DNA from: Eutreptiella sp. 'Long Island Sound 2002'
Lineage: Eukaryota; Euglenozoa; Euglenophyceae; Eutreptiales; Eutreptiaceae
Assembly: GCA_964036045.1 (NCBI GenBank)
Contig: OZ038383.1
Coordinates: 89,251,514-89,315,513, forward strand
Reading direction: 5' to 3'
Length of the DNA: 64,000 nt
Position numbers and translations under genes: made by a program. Each line of letters opens with the position of its first letter. Position 1 is the stretch's first letter. Under the pieces are notes generated by a model. That model did no database searches and was not told the DNA's origin. It saw only the letters and a list, made by a program, of their open reading frames with translations. Shown here one piece after another: positions 18,479-29,011 of this stretch.

Positions 18479-20770
18479 TCACTGGGGCTTGGCCACGATC
18501 AATCGCTCATTGATGGAGCGCAGTTGTTTCTCGGAGGCAAATTCTTTGGCGGCCAAGAGTGTGGCTTCCCATTTAGAAGTGGGATGGTCTGTCACAATTG
18601 AATCAATGATGTTCTGTTTTTTCAAGAGGTTGGGCGAGCCGGATGTAAAAGTGATGCCTTGAACTTTTTCTTGGTGTGCTAGGATACTGGATCCCAGGTT
18701 TTGGAAGAGCGCTTCAAAATATTGGTGTGATTTGGCACTTGGGTTGGATTCCAGCGGTTGGATGGAGGTGAAGGTACCAAAAAGTGAAGTTGCTTTGTTG
18801 ATGTCTCTAAAACTTATGGAGCGTGGAGCACAAATGACCACCGATTTGGCGTCGGTTGGTGTGTAGGAGGGTTTAGCCCGGTAGCTTAGTGGGGCGTCGG
18901 ACAAAACTGCATATGTGTTATCGTGATTGAAAAAAGTGAGGCCGGCTTTCTTGCATTGTTCGTTCATCCATTTGAGTTTTGAAACTCGTGGTTCGGTGTT
19001 GCTTGGAATGGAGTGGACATCCAGATGCACCAATACCGAGTATTTGGTGCGTAGAATTGCGAATTGCAGGATCGAGTGCATTTTTTCAAGAGAGGCCACT
19101 CGATTTAGAAGCTCCGTGGGTTCGAGCTTGACTCCGTTTTTCGCGGAGCTTTTTGAGGCGGAGATCATGAAAGTATTTTCATGGGCGGAGAGGTTGTAGG
19201 GGAAAGCCATAATGAGTGGATTCCTGTCTAGTGGGTAATGGGATGGAACGGTTTTGGCAATTTGGGAGGAGAGGGCTGAGTTGGTTTCGATGTCGAAACG
19301 AGCATGAGTGCTTCCACTGGGCGAGCCCCTTTTTTTTATCTCACCGCGGTAGTGTGCGCAATTGGCGGAGGTGATGGATGAGGCATCTTGGAGGTCGGGT
19401 TTGATTAATTTGTTGAAAAATTGGAAAGCATCTTCCTCGGTGAGGACTTCGAGGTCTCGCGAAATGTCAATTCTGACATAATCGGTGATTGGTGGTGTGT
19501 GACGGGCTTCTTGTTGCGGAGAGATAAAAGCCCCGGCTTGTGCTAGGTCATGGCCCGGCGAAATAGGAGAGAATTTGGGCGGTGTGTATTGGAACTCGGA
19601 AAGGTTGTCCAAAGTAATCATAATGTATCCCTCCGGGTGTGGGGCGGAGCAAGTGTCAAAAAGTTTTTGATCATTCTTGAGGACCATATTCAACGGAACA
19701 AAATTTTGGGAGATTCTTTGGTCGGACATGAACCTCCTTGCTTTGGCGTAGGCTTGAGAGTAATCCCAAATCCCGGTCGTGGCTTCACAAACTCTCGGGT
19801 CTGACACCAAAAGAATTAGCGTACCCCTTACATGTATTTTAGCACGCGCAAGCGACGCTAAAGCATTGAGCAACATGGACACGTGTGCGGATGTGTTGTG
19901 CGAGGCGTCCTTGTTGAAGTGGTAATTTGTGGTGGGAGTGAAGATGAAAGTTGTTGTTTGGGACTCGTAGAGGTTGGCCATGATGTTAAGGGTCGTGATA
20001 TTTGGGGGAGTGACCAATTTTGCATTTTTGATGGCTCGTGCATGGTCTTCCGTTGGGTACGGGGCGGAATACTCGTACTTCTCGTTGAAATAGTGTTGGT
20101 AGTCGGTGCCCCCAAAATGTATTTCATGAGGTTGTTTGTGAAATTGGGCGGCGATGTCCTCGGTTGGTAACATGGTAATGTAGTCGGAGTATACACGGTT
20201 GTCTTCAGATTGGAATTGATAGACTTCCGGAACTTTTTCATCTTGAAGGTCTTGGTGAAGTTGGGATGGAGAGTTGCCGTTGGGGTCGTTCACACAAACG
20301 TTGGTGGTTTGGTGGGTTTCCAAGTCTTCCATAGGGATGAAAGTGAAACTCTTGTTGCGCTTTTCTGAAAATTTGGCATAATCCACCGTTGGCGTTTCAT
20401 TATAATGAAGTTGGGTGTTGATGACGATGTCGTCGTTGACAGCCTCTTTCGTTTCACGGTTTGGTTGCGGGGTGGTTTTTTGAATCCATTTTGTCTTGTG
20501 GCGCTTGGATTTGCCGTTTGGGCTTGAACTCGCATTCTGGCTTGGAATTGCGTCTGGAGTGTTTTTCTCGGCGTTTGTTTTCTGATTTGATTTGGGAGTT
20601 TGGGGTTGTTGATCAATCTCCTTTCCTTTTTCATCTGTTCTGCTTTCCCGAAGAGACGCGTTGCGTCTGTGATCCCTCAGCTGTTGGTCGCTTTTCTCGA
20701 ATTGAGCCACGCGATTTGCGACGGACTTGCTCGGATCTGCGGCTTTTGGCACGGTGCGATCTTTGCCCAT
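18479..20770 (-). CDS. LINE-1 ORF1 protein
   Basis: 763 residues from ATG at 20770 (MGKDRTVPKAAD), fully open. The first 130 residues are highly charged and basic (Lys, Arg, Gln, Asn, Ser), a usual nucleic-acid-binding tail. The rest is a mixed globular region with no CCHC knuckle or RRM that I can see. Its position directly upstream of ORF2 in the same orientation makes it the LINE ORF1, expected to bind the element RNA. No AlkB motifs were found in it, unlike LINE-2 and LINE-3. Confidence 0.75.
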   Translation of the reverse strand: MGKDRTVPKAADPSKSVANRVAQFEKSDQQLRDHRRNASLRESRTDEKGKEIDQQPQTPKSNQKTNAEKNTPDAIPSQNASSSPNGKSKRHKTKWIQKTTPQPNRETKEAVNDDIVINTQLHYNETPTVDYAKFSEKRNKSFTFIPMEDLETHQTTNVCVNDPNGNSPSQLHQDLQDEKVPEVYQFQSEDNRVYSDYITMLPTEDIAAQFHKQPHEIHFGGTDYQHYFNEKYEYSAPYPTEDHARAIKNAKLVTPPNITTLNIMANLYESQTTTFIFTPTTNYHFNKDASHNTSAHVSMLLNALASLARAKIHVRGTLILLVSDPRVCEATTGIWDYSQAYAKARRFMSDQRISQNFVPLNMVLKNDQKLFDTCSAPHPEGYIMITLDNLSEFQYTPPKFSPISPGHDLAQAGAFISPQQEARHTPPITDYVRIDISRDLEVLTEEDAFQFFNKLIKPDLQDASSITSANCAHYRGEIKKRGSPSGSTHARFDIETNSALSSQIAKTVPSHYPLDRNPLIMAFPYNLSAHENTFMISASKSSAKNGVKLEPTELLNRVASLEKMHSILQFAILRTKYSVLVHLDVHSIPSNTEPRVSKLKWMNEQCKKAGLTFFNHDNTYAVLSDAPLSYRAKPSYTPTDAKSVVICAPRSISFRDINKATSLFGTFTSIQPLESNPSAKSHQYFEALFQNLGSSILAHQEKVQGITFTSGSPNLLKKQNIIDSIVTDHPTSKWEATLLAAKEFASEKQLRSINERLIVAKPQ

Positions 20771-20934
20771 GATGGATTTTTCGGACAGCTGTTGATGAAA
20801 TTGTGATCAGCGTGTGCGCCAGGAAATTGCGGATCGAGTGATACCTAATATGTGGGCAGAAATCAGTGATATCGGAAAAATTCAGGAAAAGATTTTATTG
20901 TAGTCTGTCAACCTGAAATTAGGAATTTCCCACG
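20771..20934. other. Junction between LINE-1 5' end and LINE-3
   Basis: About 160 bp with the LINE-1 leader on the left and the truncated LINE-3 start on the right. I could not fix the boundary or find a target duplication. Confidence 0.3.
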
Positions 20935-21515
20935 GAGGACCCATCGATGAAAATCACCAATGGCTGTCCGAGGGGCACCGCACAATGCTTCATTTCGGAT
21001 TCAGGTACAATCCAGAATCAAAAGAAGTTGAACCTTTTGAACCGACCTCTCCTGAGTTTATTGAAGCGATTGGGCTACGGGCATTCTCTGCCTGCGCCAA
21101 GGTCCTGCCTTTCTCTTTCTTATGCCCAAATATGTGGTCAGTAGCTCGATACGAGCCCTGCAGTGGCCTGAGGAGCCACGTAGACGTCCCTCAGCTAGGC
21201 CCTTATGTCCTGGATGGCTCCTCTCGGTCAGGTGCGGAAATGGTTATCGAACCGCGTCCCCTCCCCGGATCCATCCTCTTTAAGAAAAGGCAACAAGTCT
21301 TCCTACAGCGCCGCAGCCTCCTCCTAATTTTTGGGGAACCCCGCGACAAGTGGAAGCACCAAATCCATGCTCCGCGACTATGACACAGTGGAGAAGCGGC
21401 ACATTCCCCGAGACTCCAGGGTATCCCTTGTCTTCCGTCACACTGGTGTTGGAACGGACCTCCATACGACATACTCAGAGCCCCCTGACCCAGGGCAACA
21501 TGAGACCACTTAATG
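20935..21515 (+). pseudogene. LINE-3 AlkB-like dioxygenase domain (partial, frameshifted)
   Basis: AlkB proteins are Fe(II)/2-oxoglutarate enzymes that remove methyl groups from nucleic acids. Visible here: WSVARYEPCSGLRSHVDVP, with the metal-binding His-x-Asp (codons 21177 and 21183); then RRSLLLIFGEPRDKWKHQIHA, carrying the second metal His; then, one frameshift later near 21380, IPRDSRVSLVFRHTG, with the RxxxxxR 2-oxoglutarate signature (RVSLVFR). The N-terminal third is missing because the element is truncated. Order and spacing match the family. It lies directly upstream of the endonuclease-RT ORF, as in LINE-2. Confidence 0.72.
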
Positions 21516-22169
21516 AACCTGCGCTCGGCGTCACCCTTCTGTGCACACGAGACGTGGTCTGCGCTTCAAGACCACCAATACCCCCCATCACCATTCTTGC
21601 ATGTTCTCAGGCATGGCAAGGCCATCGCTCTACCACTCTGCCTGTGCGTAACATGATTTCCTTAACCCCTGTGACCGCCAGATATGCCCTGACCGGGCTG
21701 ATCTGCGCTCACTGTGTGCCCGACCACAAGGTCCTGTGGTTCCCCTTGTGGGGAGCTCTGATGAGTCTACCGAATGCTACCCATCCCCCTATTTTTTCTG
21801 CCCCCCTCCCACCCGTCAGTGCCAACGCAGGAGATGTAACATGAGACGGTGTGAAGAGGTCCTGGCCCGCTTGGGCGTGCACGGTGCCTCCCTCACCGCC
21901 ACGGTCTCTCGCATCGCGGAGATTCTCCCTGTGGAGCAAGCACACATCTACCCGAGAGTATTGGTCCCAGACACAAGTGTCTCTACAGACCTGACTATAC
22001 ACCCCTCTCTTCGCACTGCCTGTGACACAGCCCTACACCACTCGCCCAGAGCATACGCACAAGCACTTCACTCACGGACTTCTACACTAGAACAGTGCAA
22101 CCCCAACCCCTCAATACGGAATGAGGACCCTGCCCACATACCAGCGCTCCTGACACCGGACTCCCCCTT
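21516..22169 (+). other. LINE-3 linker between AlkB and ORF2
   Basis: Pro-, Ser- and Thr-rich frames without a recognisable domain. It occupies the place of the LINE-2 segment between AlkB and endonuclease. Confidence 0.35.
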
Positions 22170-25100
22170 GGATGCCCGCTATTCCTCCATTCGGACACCC
22201 TCCTTCCCACCCCCCCGCCCAAGTGCACAAGCCCTTCAAGCCTAGACGCTTGCGCCGCCCCCCCCCTTCTCTTCCCTCCGTCCCGGCCATCCGTGTCGCA
22301 TCCTTCAACAGGGCAAAGAGCCAAAACACGCTCGCGTCAATTTTGCATTTCCTAAACGGGGGATATGACATTATACTCCTTCAAGAGCTAAACTCTCCCC
22401 CTCTCCTCCCACAGCGGTACGCCTTCGGTAATGACCACGCTAAAGTCTTCTCGAATGTCTGCGCCACAAACACGGGGTGTCGGTCATTGCAGGTCCGCGC
22501 ATCGCGAGATATACCAGCTGTGTCCCGCCCAGAGACAGCGACGGCCTCATCTGTGGTGCCAAAATATCCCTTCCGGAAGCAACCCCCCTGCACGTCTTCT
22601 CAGTTAACCCCCCCCTGGTGCGTACGGGGGCCCCAGCTCCGTACCGTGACACCATAGAGCGAGTTCTTGCTTCTTATTTCAACGATCATCCCAATCACAT
22701 CCTGGGGGGTGATTTTAACTGCGTTCTGGATCCCGAACTTGACCAGCACAGCTTGGTCCATCTGCATCAGTGGCACTGGCTCACGGGGAAAGTGGAATAC
22801 CTCCCATCTACGTTGGTGGACACTTTCAGGTCAGAGCACCCCTCCCTCAGGAAGTATACCCGCTACGCAAGCGACCGCTGGGACAGCGAAGCAAGACTAG
22901 ACTACATCTTTGCGTCCCCTCGCCCGGTGTCGCACTTTCCCCTCCTGGAAAAGCACTGTTGCTCGCACCCTCTGCCCTAAAGACCTAGAGCCTCTCGTTG
23001 TCAGAGATCCAGCTATCAGAGAGCTCCTGAGTGACCCGGCAGATGTAGCTAAAATTTACGGGGACACCCTGCTTCATCTTGGAGGGAATCCAGATTACGC
23101 CCTCCCCCCAGGACTTCGTCGAAGAGGTCCTGTCCCACTCGCCCACATGCCCCGTTTCTGCCAAGAACGACCACATACCACCTGTGACCTGGCAGGAGTT
23201 CCTGAACCACTTAAAACACAGTAAGCCGTCAAAAGCAGGGGGACCGGACAAAAGAAAACCTACATCCTGGCCCTCGGTCCAGAACCCATCCAGCGTTTTT
23301 TCCACTGCATTTTGAACCGCTTCCTCCATTCACCGCCCCCGCTGCACTGGCTATGCGCAAAAATATGTTTACTTTATAAAAAAGGCGACCCTTTCTCCCC
23401 CCCAAACTACCGTCCTATTGCCCTCTTAAACTGTATTTACAAACTCCTGGCCACTTTTGCCTGCAAACACCTGCGCGCTCAGGCTTTTGCACACGACATC
23501 CTTTCAGAAATCCAGCACAGTGGCCTTCCCGGCCACCAATGCGCTGATCATCTGTATCATCTCAAAGCCCTTTATGGGAAATAGAAGAAGAGCTACTCGC
23601 TGTTCATCGATTTCAAAAAAGCCTTTAATTCGGTGCCCTATGGCACACTCTGGACCGTCCTCGAAAGGGCAAATTTTTCTACTTCCACAATTTCTCTCAT
23701 AAAGCAACCATACTCCTTCCCTCAAGACAGCCCCATCATCAATGGCCGCACTCCCCACGCTTACCTCCAAACCAGAGGCCTCCGACAAGGATGTCCCCTC
23801 TCCCCCCTACTCTTCATTCTCTATCTCAACTCCCTCTTCCACCATTTTTTTGACACTGTGCCCCCCCCCCTGGGCAAATGCCCGCACTAGCCACCACACT
23901 TACATCAACGACATCCTGATCAAAAGTGAGGACGTCGTCTACATCCAAAACAGTCTCAACTACTTCGATGGGCCAGCCAGGGACTGGCATCTGGACATGA
24001 ATGCGTCTAAAACCGAAGTCCACGCCAATGGCGCAGCCCCCCAAAAAGAGTTTCTGACACCCAGGGGCTCGGAATTCCTCACGTACAACAAAAAAGCGGG
24101 TTGCCCGCACACATGCTATAAATACCTGGGGGTTTATCTTTTTACTTGCCACCAATCAAGGGGCCTGTTTCACATGCTCAAGGCAGAGATCCAGAGTTAT
24201 TTTGCCTGACTCTCTCCCTTGCATCTTACACTTAGTGAGAAGGTCCGCCTGACGAACTCTCAGCTGGTCCCAGCGCTCGCCTACCGCTTAATCACCCACT
24301 CTCTTTCCCCCAACCAGCTCAAAAAGCTTCAGTCACTCATCTGGGCGGGAGTTGCGTCTCGGAGCATCACACGGCTAGTCTCCCCCAAAGACCGCTTCGC
24401 GGCTTGCCCAAAGGGAGGGTTGGGTATGAAATTTCTACCGCACAGCGTCCACGTTGCCACTGTGAACTATGGATCACGGGCCCTTTGCGGCCTCGCCCCA
24501 AAGTCATTTGGCCCCCTGTACGTCCAGTCTTTACTCAGCCCGAACCAGAGGGCTTCCCATCCGGTGCAGAACTCTTTTAAATGGACTCCATCCATGCCCT
24601 AGGCATATCTTTCGGCGGCATAGGCCCGTGGAGACCCACTGCTATTCGAGATCTAACGCCTGGTACCCAGCTAACCGTTAGGTTCAAATCAGGACAGGCC
24701 ACAGGAAGAGTGACCGAGGCCACCTCCAAATGGGGCAACGTCTCGTTCCACGACGGGGTCTACTCGGTGGATACCCACACGTCCTACACCATGCACATGC
24801 CATGCCACGCCGTCATGAATTACTCCCGCCCCTCTCACCTCCAGCTAGTCCCTGAATTTTAGCGCCCTCAAGAGACCATCCCCGAACCCCCAGCGCCACC
24901 GCACAAAGCGCACGCACTGAGGATCAGCCAACACGGCCATCTCTTTGCTCTGCAGGCACAACACTACCTAGGGAAGAAGTCTCTCGACGAATGGGGATGC
25001 CACGATGCCGCGGAGGCACTAGCCAGGCCACCGGCCCCCGGCCTACAGCGGGTGTGGCTCTATTCTGATGGTTCCTCCGGTGAGTCCGGCCATGCGGCCG

Positions 25101-25900
25101 CCGTCACGGCCTTTGTGCCTGACGGCACAACCAGAGTCCTGCACCTATCCTCACCGCGTCCCTCTTCTCTGGGTTCGGAGTTCTGGGGGGCGGTAGCAGC
25201 CATTCGCTGAATCCACAGGGAGCTTTCCCGATAGGAAGTATGTTTGTTGATTGACAACGAACAGGTGGTGTCCACCCTTCAAAAATGCCACGTCTATAGG
25301 CCCAGCCCGTTCCAAGACGAACCATGGACCGTCGCCGTACACAGCGCCCTACTTCTCATCACCAGCCCCCTCCACATCATGTGGATTAAAGGTCACGCCA
25401 ATTTTATTGGCAACGAAATCTGCGACCATTTCTCTAAATGGGCAGCTCACAGCCTGATTTTTACCCCAGACCTCCCCCCCCCCCCCCTGGGTTCAGTGGC
25501 GGTACACCACCTGCCTGTCCTCCACAAGTTTAAGGCGCAGCAGTTCTGCCACCTACTGCCGCAGCATTCCCATAGCAAGATAGCGGTCGGCCCCAGCTTC
25601 AGCCTGTACAATAAAGCTTCCTGGTTTTCGTCCTTGTTTTTCAAACTGGCGTCCGGGTGCTACAATGTGCACGGGTACCAGTGGAGCAATATGCTTCACG
25701 ACTACCACTGTTCCAGGTGCGGACAGCATCATCCCTTCGACCCTCTGTCCTGCCTGGCCTCCTGCAAAGCGTTAGACCAGCACCTCCAGGCATACGTCTC
25801 TTCCTGGGGGCCCCTTTTCAGCCCGATTGTCCTGCACTGGTGGCTCCCTGGACCCTCAAAGTCTGACCGCAGGAACTTCATGAGAACTCTGGTGCCCTAG
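22170..25900 (+). pseudogene. LINE-3 ORF2 (endonuclease, RT, RNase H)
   Basis: Endonuclease: IRVASFNRAKSQ, ILLQELN, LGGDFNC and ARLDYIF across two frames (22290-22930). RT: LLYKKGDPFSPPNYRPIALL (from about 23360), FIDFKKAFNSVPYG, RGLRQGCPLSPLL, then YIND at 23901-23912 in place of Y/F-x-DD, so the second-to-last catalytic Asp is Asn. RNase H: YSDGSSG, GSEFWG, LLIDNEQV and WIKGHANFIGNEICDHFSKW. A CxxC-H-C zinc-like motif (CSRCGQHHPFDPLSCLASC) follows. Multiple frameshifts and the Asn make it inactive as read. Confidence 0.8.
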
Positions 25901-26650
25901 TCCCTATGGTCCTGTTTCTCCCAGCCAATCCCGGGCTCCACTCGCGCCGAGCACAAGGTCATGCTTCGCCTAGCCCTAGAGGAACGCGTAAAGCACCTGG
26001 ACAAGGCTGTCCACCAAGCACATGACTGGCTGTGTTCGAATCCTCTCCCTTCGGACTCAATACTTTGGGCGCAACCCCCCGACCCTCTCAACCCCTTCTC
26101 GGTTTCACACATGCCCCCTCAGACCCGCCCAGCATACCAGCATCCCCCACCTCTCCCCAAAAACGCCTTAAAAAAACCGTCCAAGCCAGCGTCAGGCAAA
26201 GCACAACCAGCCACTCGTCGCGCGCCTAAAAACTCCAAACGCCCATGCAGCCGCGCATCCGCACCACGGCCTCCCCCCACTCGGCCATTCCCCGCCCTCC
26301 TCAGCACTCACGCCCACGGCAACCACAAAAACGCCATCGATCATCACAAACCCATCAGACCACAATCAATTGGGCGCCCCCAAAGCGCGCCAAGACCACT
26401 CCCCCTCACCCACCCCCACACTCCAAGGCACGCTACCGTCAAACACGCCTACCTCTCCCCTCTAGGCCCACCGCTACTAGGTGCCCAGGTCCGTCTGCCC
26501 CTGCCCCCCCCCCCAGTCCAGTGCCTCCCGGGACATCCGAAGTTTTTTCCCCCCATCCAGGGACTTTCTGTCCCCTCCTCCCGACTCCTTCAGCCCTCCG
26601 CCCCTTCCTGAACCCCCCGCCTCCCCCCCAGGGTAACTCAGCATTCATCT
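25901..26650 (+). pseudogene. LINE-3 ORF2 C-terminal extension
   Basis: After the stop at about 25900 the next frame reads AEHKVMLRLALEERVKHLDK followed by DWLCSNPLP, then a long Pro/Ala/Arg-rich tail. LINE-2 has a matching helix-then-Pro-tail (KKLQRVLAFKNARPQRQRQL, then APTWLAEDPPP) at the same place. The extension therefore looks like real ORF2 sequence with a frameshift before it. Function unknown. Confidence 0.5.
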
Positions 26651-26763
26651 AACCTTACCATCAGAGCAACCGTGTACATATCATAATATGTTGTTGTGAA
26701 TACTTTCGTTGGGGGACGTCAGCCCCAGAACAACTTGATGCGGCTAAGAACATCAAAAAAAAA

Positions 26764-28789
26764 CACACAGTGCAAAAAAAATGTAGCTTAGTGAATCACT
26801 ATTAAAGGGTGATAGTTAGGGTACGGGATGGTTGCAATGGGGCGCGCAAATCACTCTCATGTCCTACTAAGGTGACAAGTGGTTAGAGTAAGTACGTCAA
26901 TCACTACTAAAGGGTCATGGGTAGGGTAAGCGCATACTAATCCATGCCAGTTCTCGCCTTACGGCAATGCGTTTTCTGATTGTTGCTCTTTTCCTTGTGC
27001 CTCTTTCCGTGCCTCTCCCCTTGGAACATGCTAGAACACCCAATGTCGTTCTAGACTAGAACACTCTAGCCTAGATGTTCTAGCCTAGATCAGATCAAAA
27101 CTAGAACGATGTGATACCGTGGGTAGAACACAAAAAACAAATTATCACTCACACACACACATGCACGCACACACATGCAGGCACACACTTTGACGCAGGC
27201 AGATGCACTTTGAAGGTGTTCTGCCTTCAAGCCCTTAGTGGAGGGGGGGGGGGGGCTTTACTTTTGTCACACATATTTCTGGGGGTGGTTTGAGAAATAC
27301 CTTGGGGGAGAGAGTTGGACTCAGGGATCTGGGAGGGTGTTCTGTTCTTCGGCTCACAGGTGGTTTTTTCATTGTTTTGATTGATGTTGGTGACAAAATG
27401 CAATTTTGAAGCTGCAGGTATGCCATGCAATGCTGTGCAGTGTTGTGGTGTGCTGTGTTGCAGTCTCTGCTGTCGTGTGCTGTACTGTGCAATGTGTTGT
27501 GGTATGATGGCGTGCGCTGTGGTGTGTTGCAGTGTCATGTGGTGTGGTCTGGTGTCATGTGGTGTGGCCTCGTGTCATGTGGTGTGATGTGGTGTGGTGC
27601 GGTGTGCTGGCCTGCGGTCTGCTGTAGTGTGTGACTGGCTGTGGTGTGTTGTACTGTGTGGGGGGGGTACTGTGTTTTGGTCCCATGACGTGCCCTGTGG
27701 TGTGCTGCATTTTCATGTGGTGTTTGGTGGGGTTGGTTGAATGGTGTGTTTGTTGCTTGGCAGGTTGGATTGTTTCGCAACTTCGGTTATTTTTTGGGTG
27801 TTTAGCCGGTTGCGGCATGCTGTACAGTGTCGCACCCTGTGGTGTGTGATGGGGCATTCTGTTGTATGCTCTGTGATGTCACATCTGTGAGTACACCTGT
27901 AGTTGCGGCCATTCCAAGGGAGGGGGGGGGGTTGGTAAGCATTAAATGTTTTTGTTCTAGCAGCGTTCTAGGGAGCCATTGAAGAGCAGCAGACATGCAG
28001 CAAAACAACAATGAACCTGAGAATCTTTACTTGAGTATCTCTGCAACGTCAGAGATTATTGTAGAAGTCTACATAGCTCTATAAACACAAAGAGTGTACC
28101 ATAAAATCTGTTCTATCACCGTAACGGCAACTAACTATGCCGTCAGCTTTGTACTATTCTAAAATGAAGATTCCCAGTACCAAAATCCCGAGTTTTGCTT
28201 TAAATCTCGAATTAACATTTAACTACTACTCTGCGCGCGCGTCCGTCGTACTCTGCACGCACTCTCGTCGGCGCCTGTTACTAAACCTGAATTCCCACTT
28301 TAGGTCAAAATGAATGTTATGGGCTATCAGGTTAAAGTAATTTAAAGCCCAGTTCAGTTCGATTACACTTCCCTGCTAGACTGAACACTCGAGGGGGGGG
28401 GGGGCTCCACGAGGATGGTTGGGTCGATGAAAAAGTAATAGGACTGAACTTTTTTGGACGAATGGCGTGCGGGCGTTTCTACTACACCTTACCTCTCCAC
28501 CTACCTCAACCCAAGGTTGGTAAGCCCTTCCCAAGGCATTGGAGGATTAGGAAACATCCCCCCAGGTAACGTCAACGTCACAGGCATCCGGTTAGGAAAC
28601 AAACAAAACCCAAATGTCGGTGAACCTTGGTGCGGGGGGGGAGAGGGGCAAATCAAAAGCGTGTGCCCACCCTGCACCGGGGGAAGGGGGGGATCACAGA
28701 AATAGTGCTGCCATCGGTGTGGGCTATCCCTAACATGACGTAACAAACTGACGGGACTCATTAATGGGGTAATATGGATTGGATGGGTT
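26764..28789. repeat. Simple-repeat-rich gene-free stretch
   Basis: No gene is supported. It contains an imperfect direct pair around TCACTAYTAAAGGGT (26796 and 26899), CTAG-rich inverted repeats (GTTCTAGACTAGAAC near 27050), a CA-rich microsatellite (27147-27190), G runs (27241-27254 and near 28393), and a T/G-rich minisatellite (27425-27850). Confidence 0.6.
27532..27591 (+). repeat. 20-bp minisatellite, three units
   Basis: Three consecutive units start GTGTCATGTGGTGTG at 27532, 27552 and 27572, inside a longer, looser GT-rich tract. Confidence 0.6.
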
Positions 28790-28816
28790 CCCTACATGCT
28801 CATTTGGATCAGGTAC
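28790..28816 (+). repeat. TE-2 left terminal inverted repeat
   Basis: 27 bp, paired with 34875-34901 with one mismatch (A on the left, G on the right in CCCTAC-R-TGCTC). It lies 5' of the transposase gene. Confidence 0.8.
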
Positions 28817-29011
28817 TTCACACAGTGGTTTTACCCGGTTGAACCCGGTTGAACTCGGAAGGGGCGCGGTAGAACCGCTGAACAGCGGTTGAACCGCGGT
28901 TGAACCACCGCCAGCGCTGGCGGCGGCGGCTGCGCCAGCGACGCGCGCTTTTCTGAACAAAATATTTGCATAACCACCTGAAACTGACGCTTGACAAACC
29001 TTTTTTAAAAA
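28817..29011 (+). promoter_or_regulatory. TE-2 5' non-coding end with GTTGAAC cluster
   Basis: GGTTGAAC recurs in tight clusters (28835-28857 and 28873-28896) followed by a GC-rich inverted patch (CCGCCAGCGCTGGCGG). This is the likely promoter/leader and may contain protein-binding sites, matching the same region of TE-1. Confidence 0.4.

Larger units (their letters stand above)
2990..20934 (-). mobile_element. LINE-1: APE-type LINE, interrupted by Gypsy-1
   Basis: A non-LTR retrotransposon read leftwards: ORF1 (20770-18479), a spacer, then ORF2 (17939-15583 continuing at 4144-2990). Gypsy-1 (4150-15582) sits inside ORF2 with the 5-bp duplication AAATG on both sides (4145-4149 and 15583-15587). 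Removing it gives one continuous reading frame. The 3' end is lost where TE-1 begins, inside RNase H. The 5' boundary against LINE-3 is not sharply visible; 20934 is approximate. Confidence 0.8.
20935..26763 (+). mobile_element. LINE-3: 5'-truncated, decayed LINE with AlkB-like domain
   Basis: Reading rightwards: AlkB-like domain (20935-21515), Pro-rich linker, endonuclease, RT, RNase H, zinc motif and Pro-rich tail, ending in an A-run (26755-26763). It begins in the middle of the AlkB fold when aligned with LINE-2, as expected of 5' truncation. Several frameshifts and stops, some near C runs. ORF2 is clearly diverged from LINE-2, so it is a separate family with the same architecture. Confidence 0.75.

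Noticed and set aside
20870-26790. Target duplication for LINE-3
   Set aside because: A short TGTAG occurs near both ends, but it is too short and the 5' boundary is not fixed.
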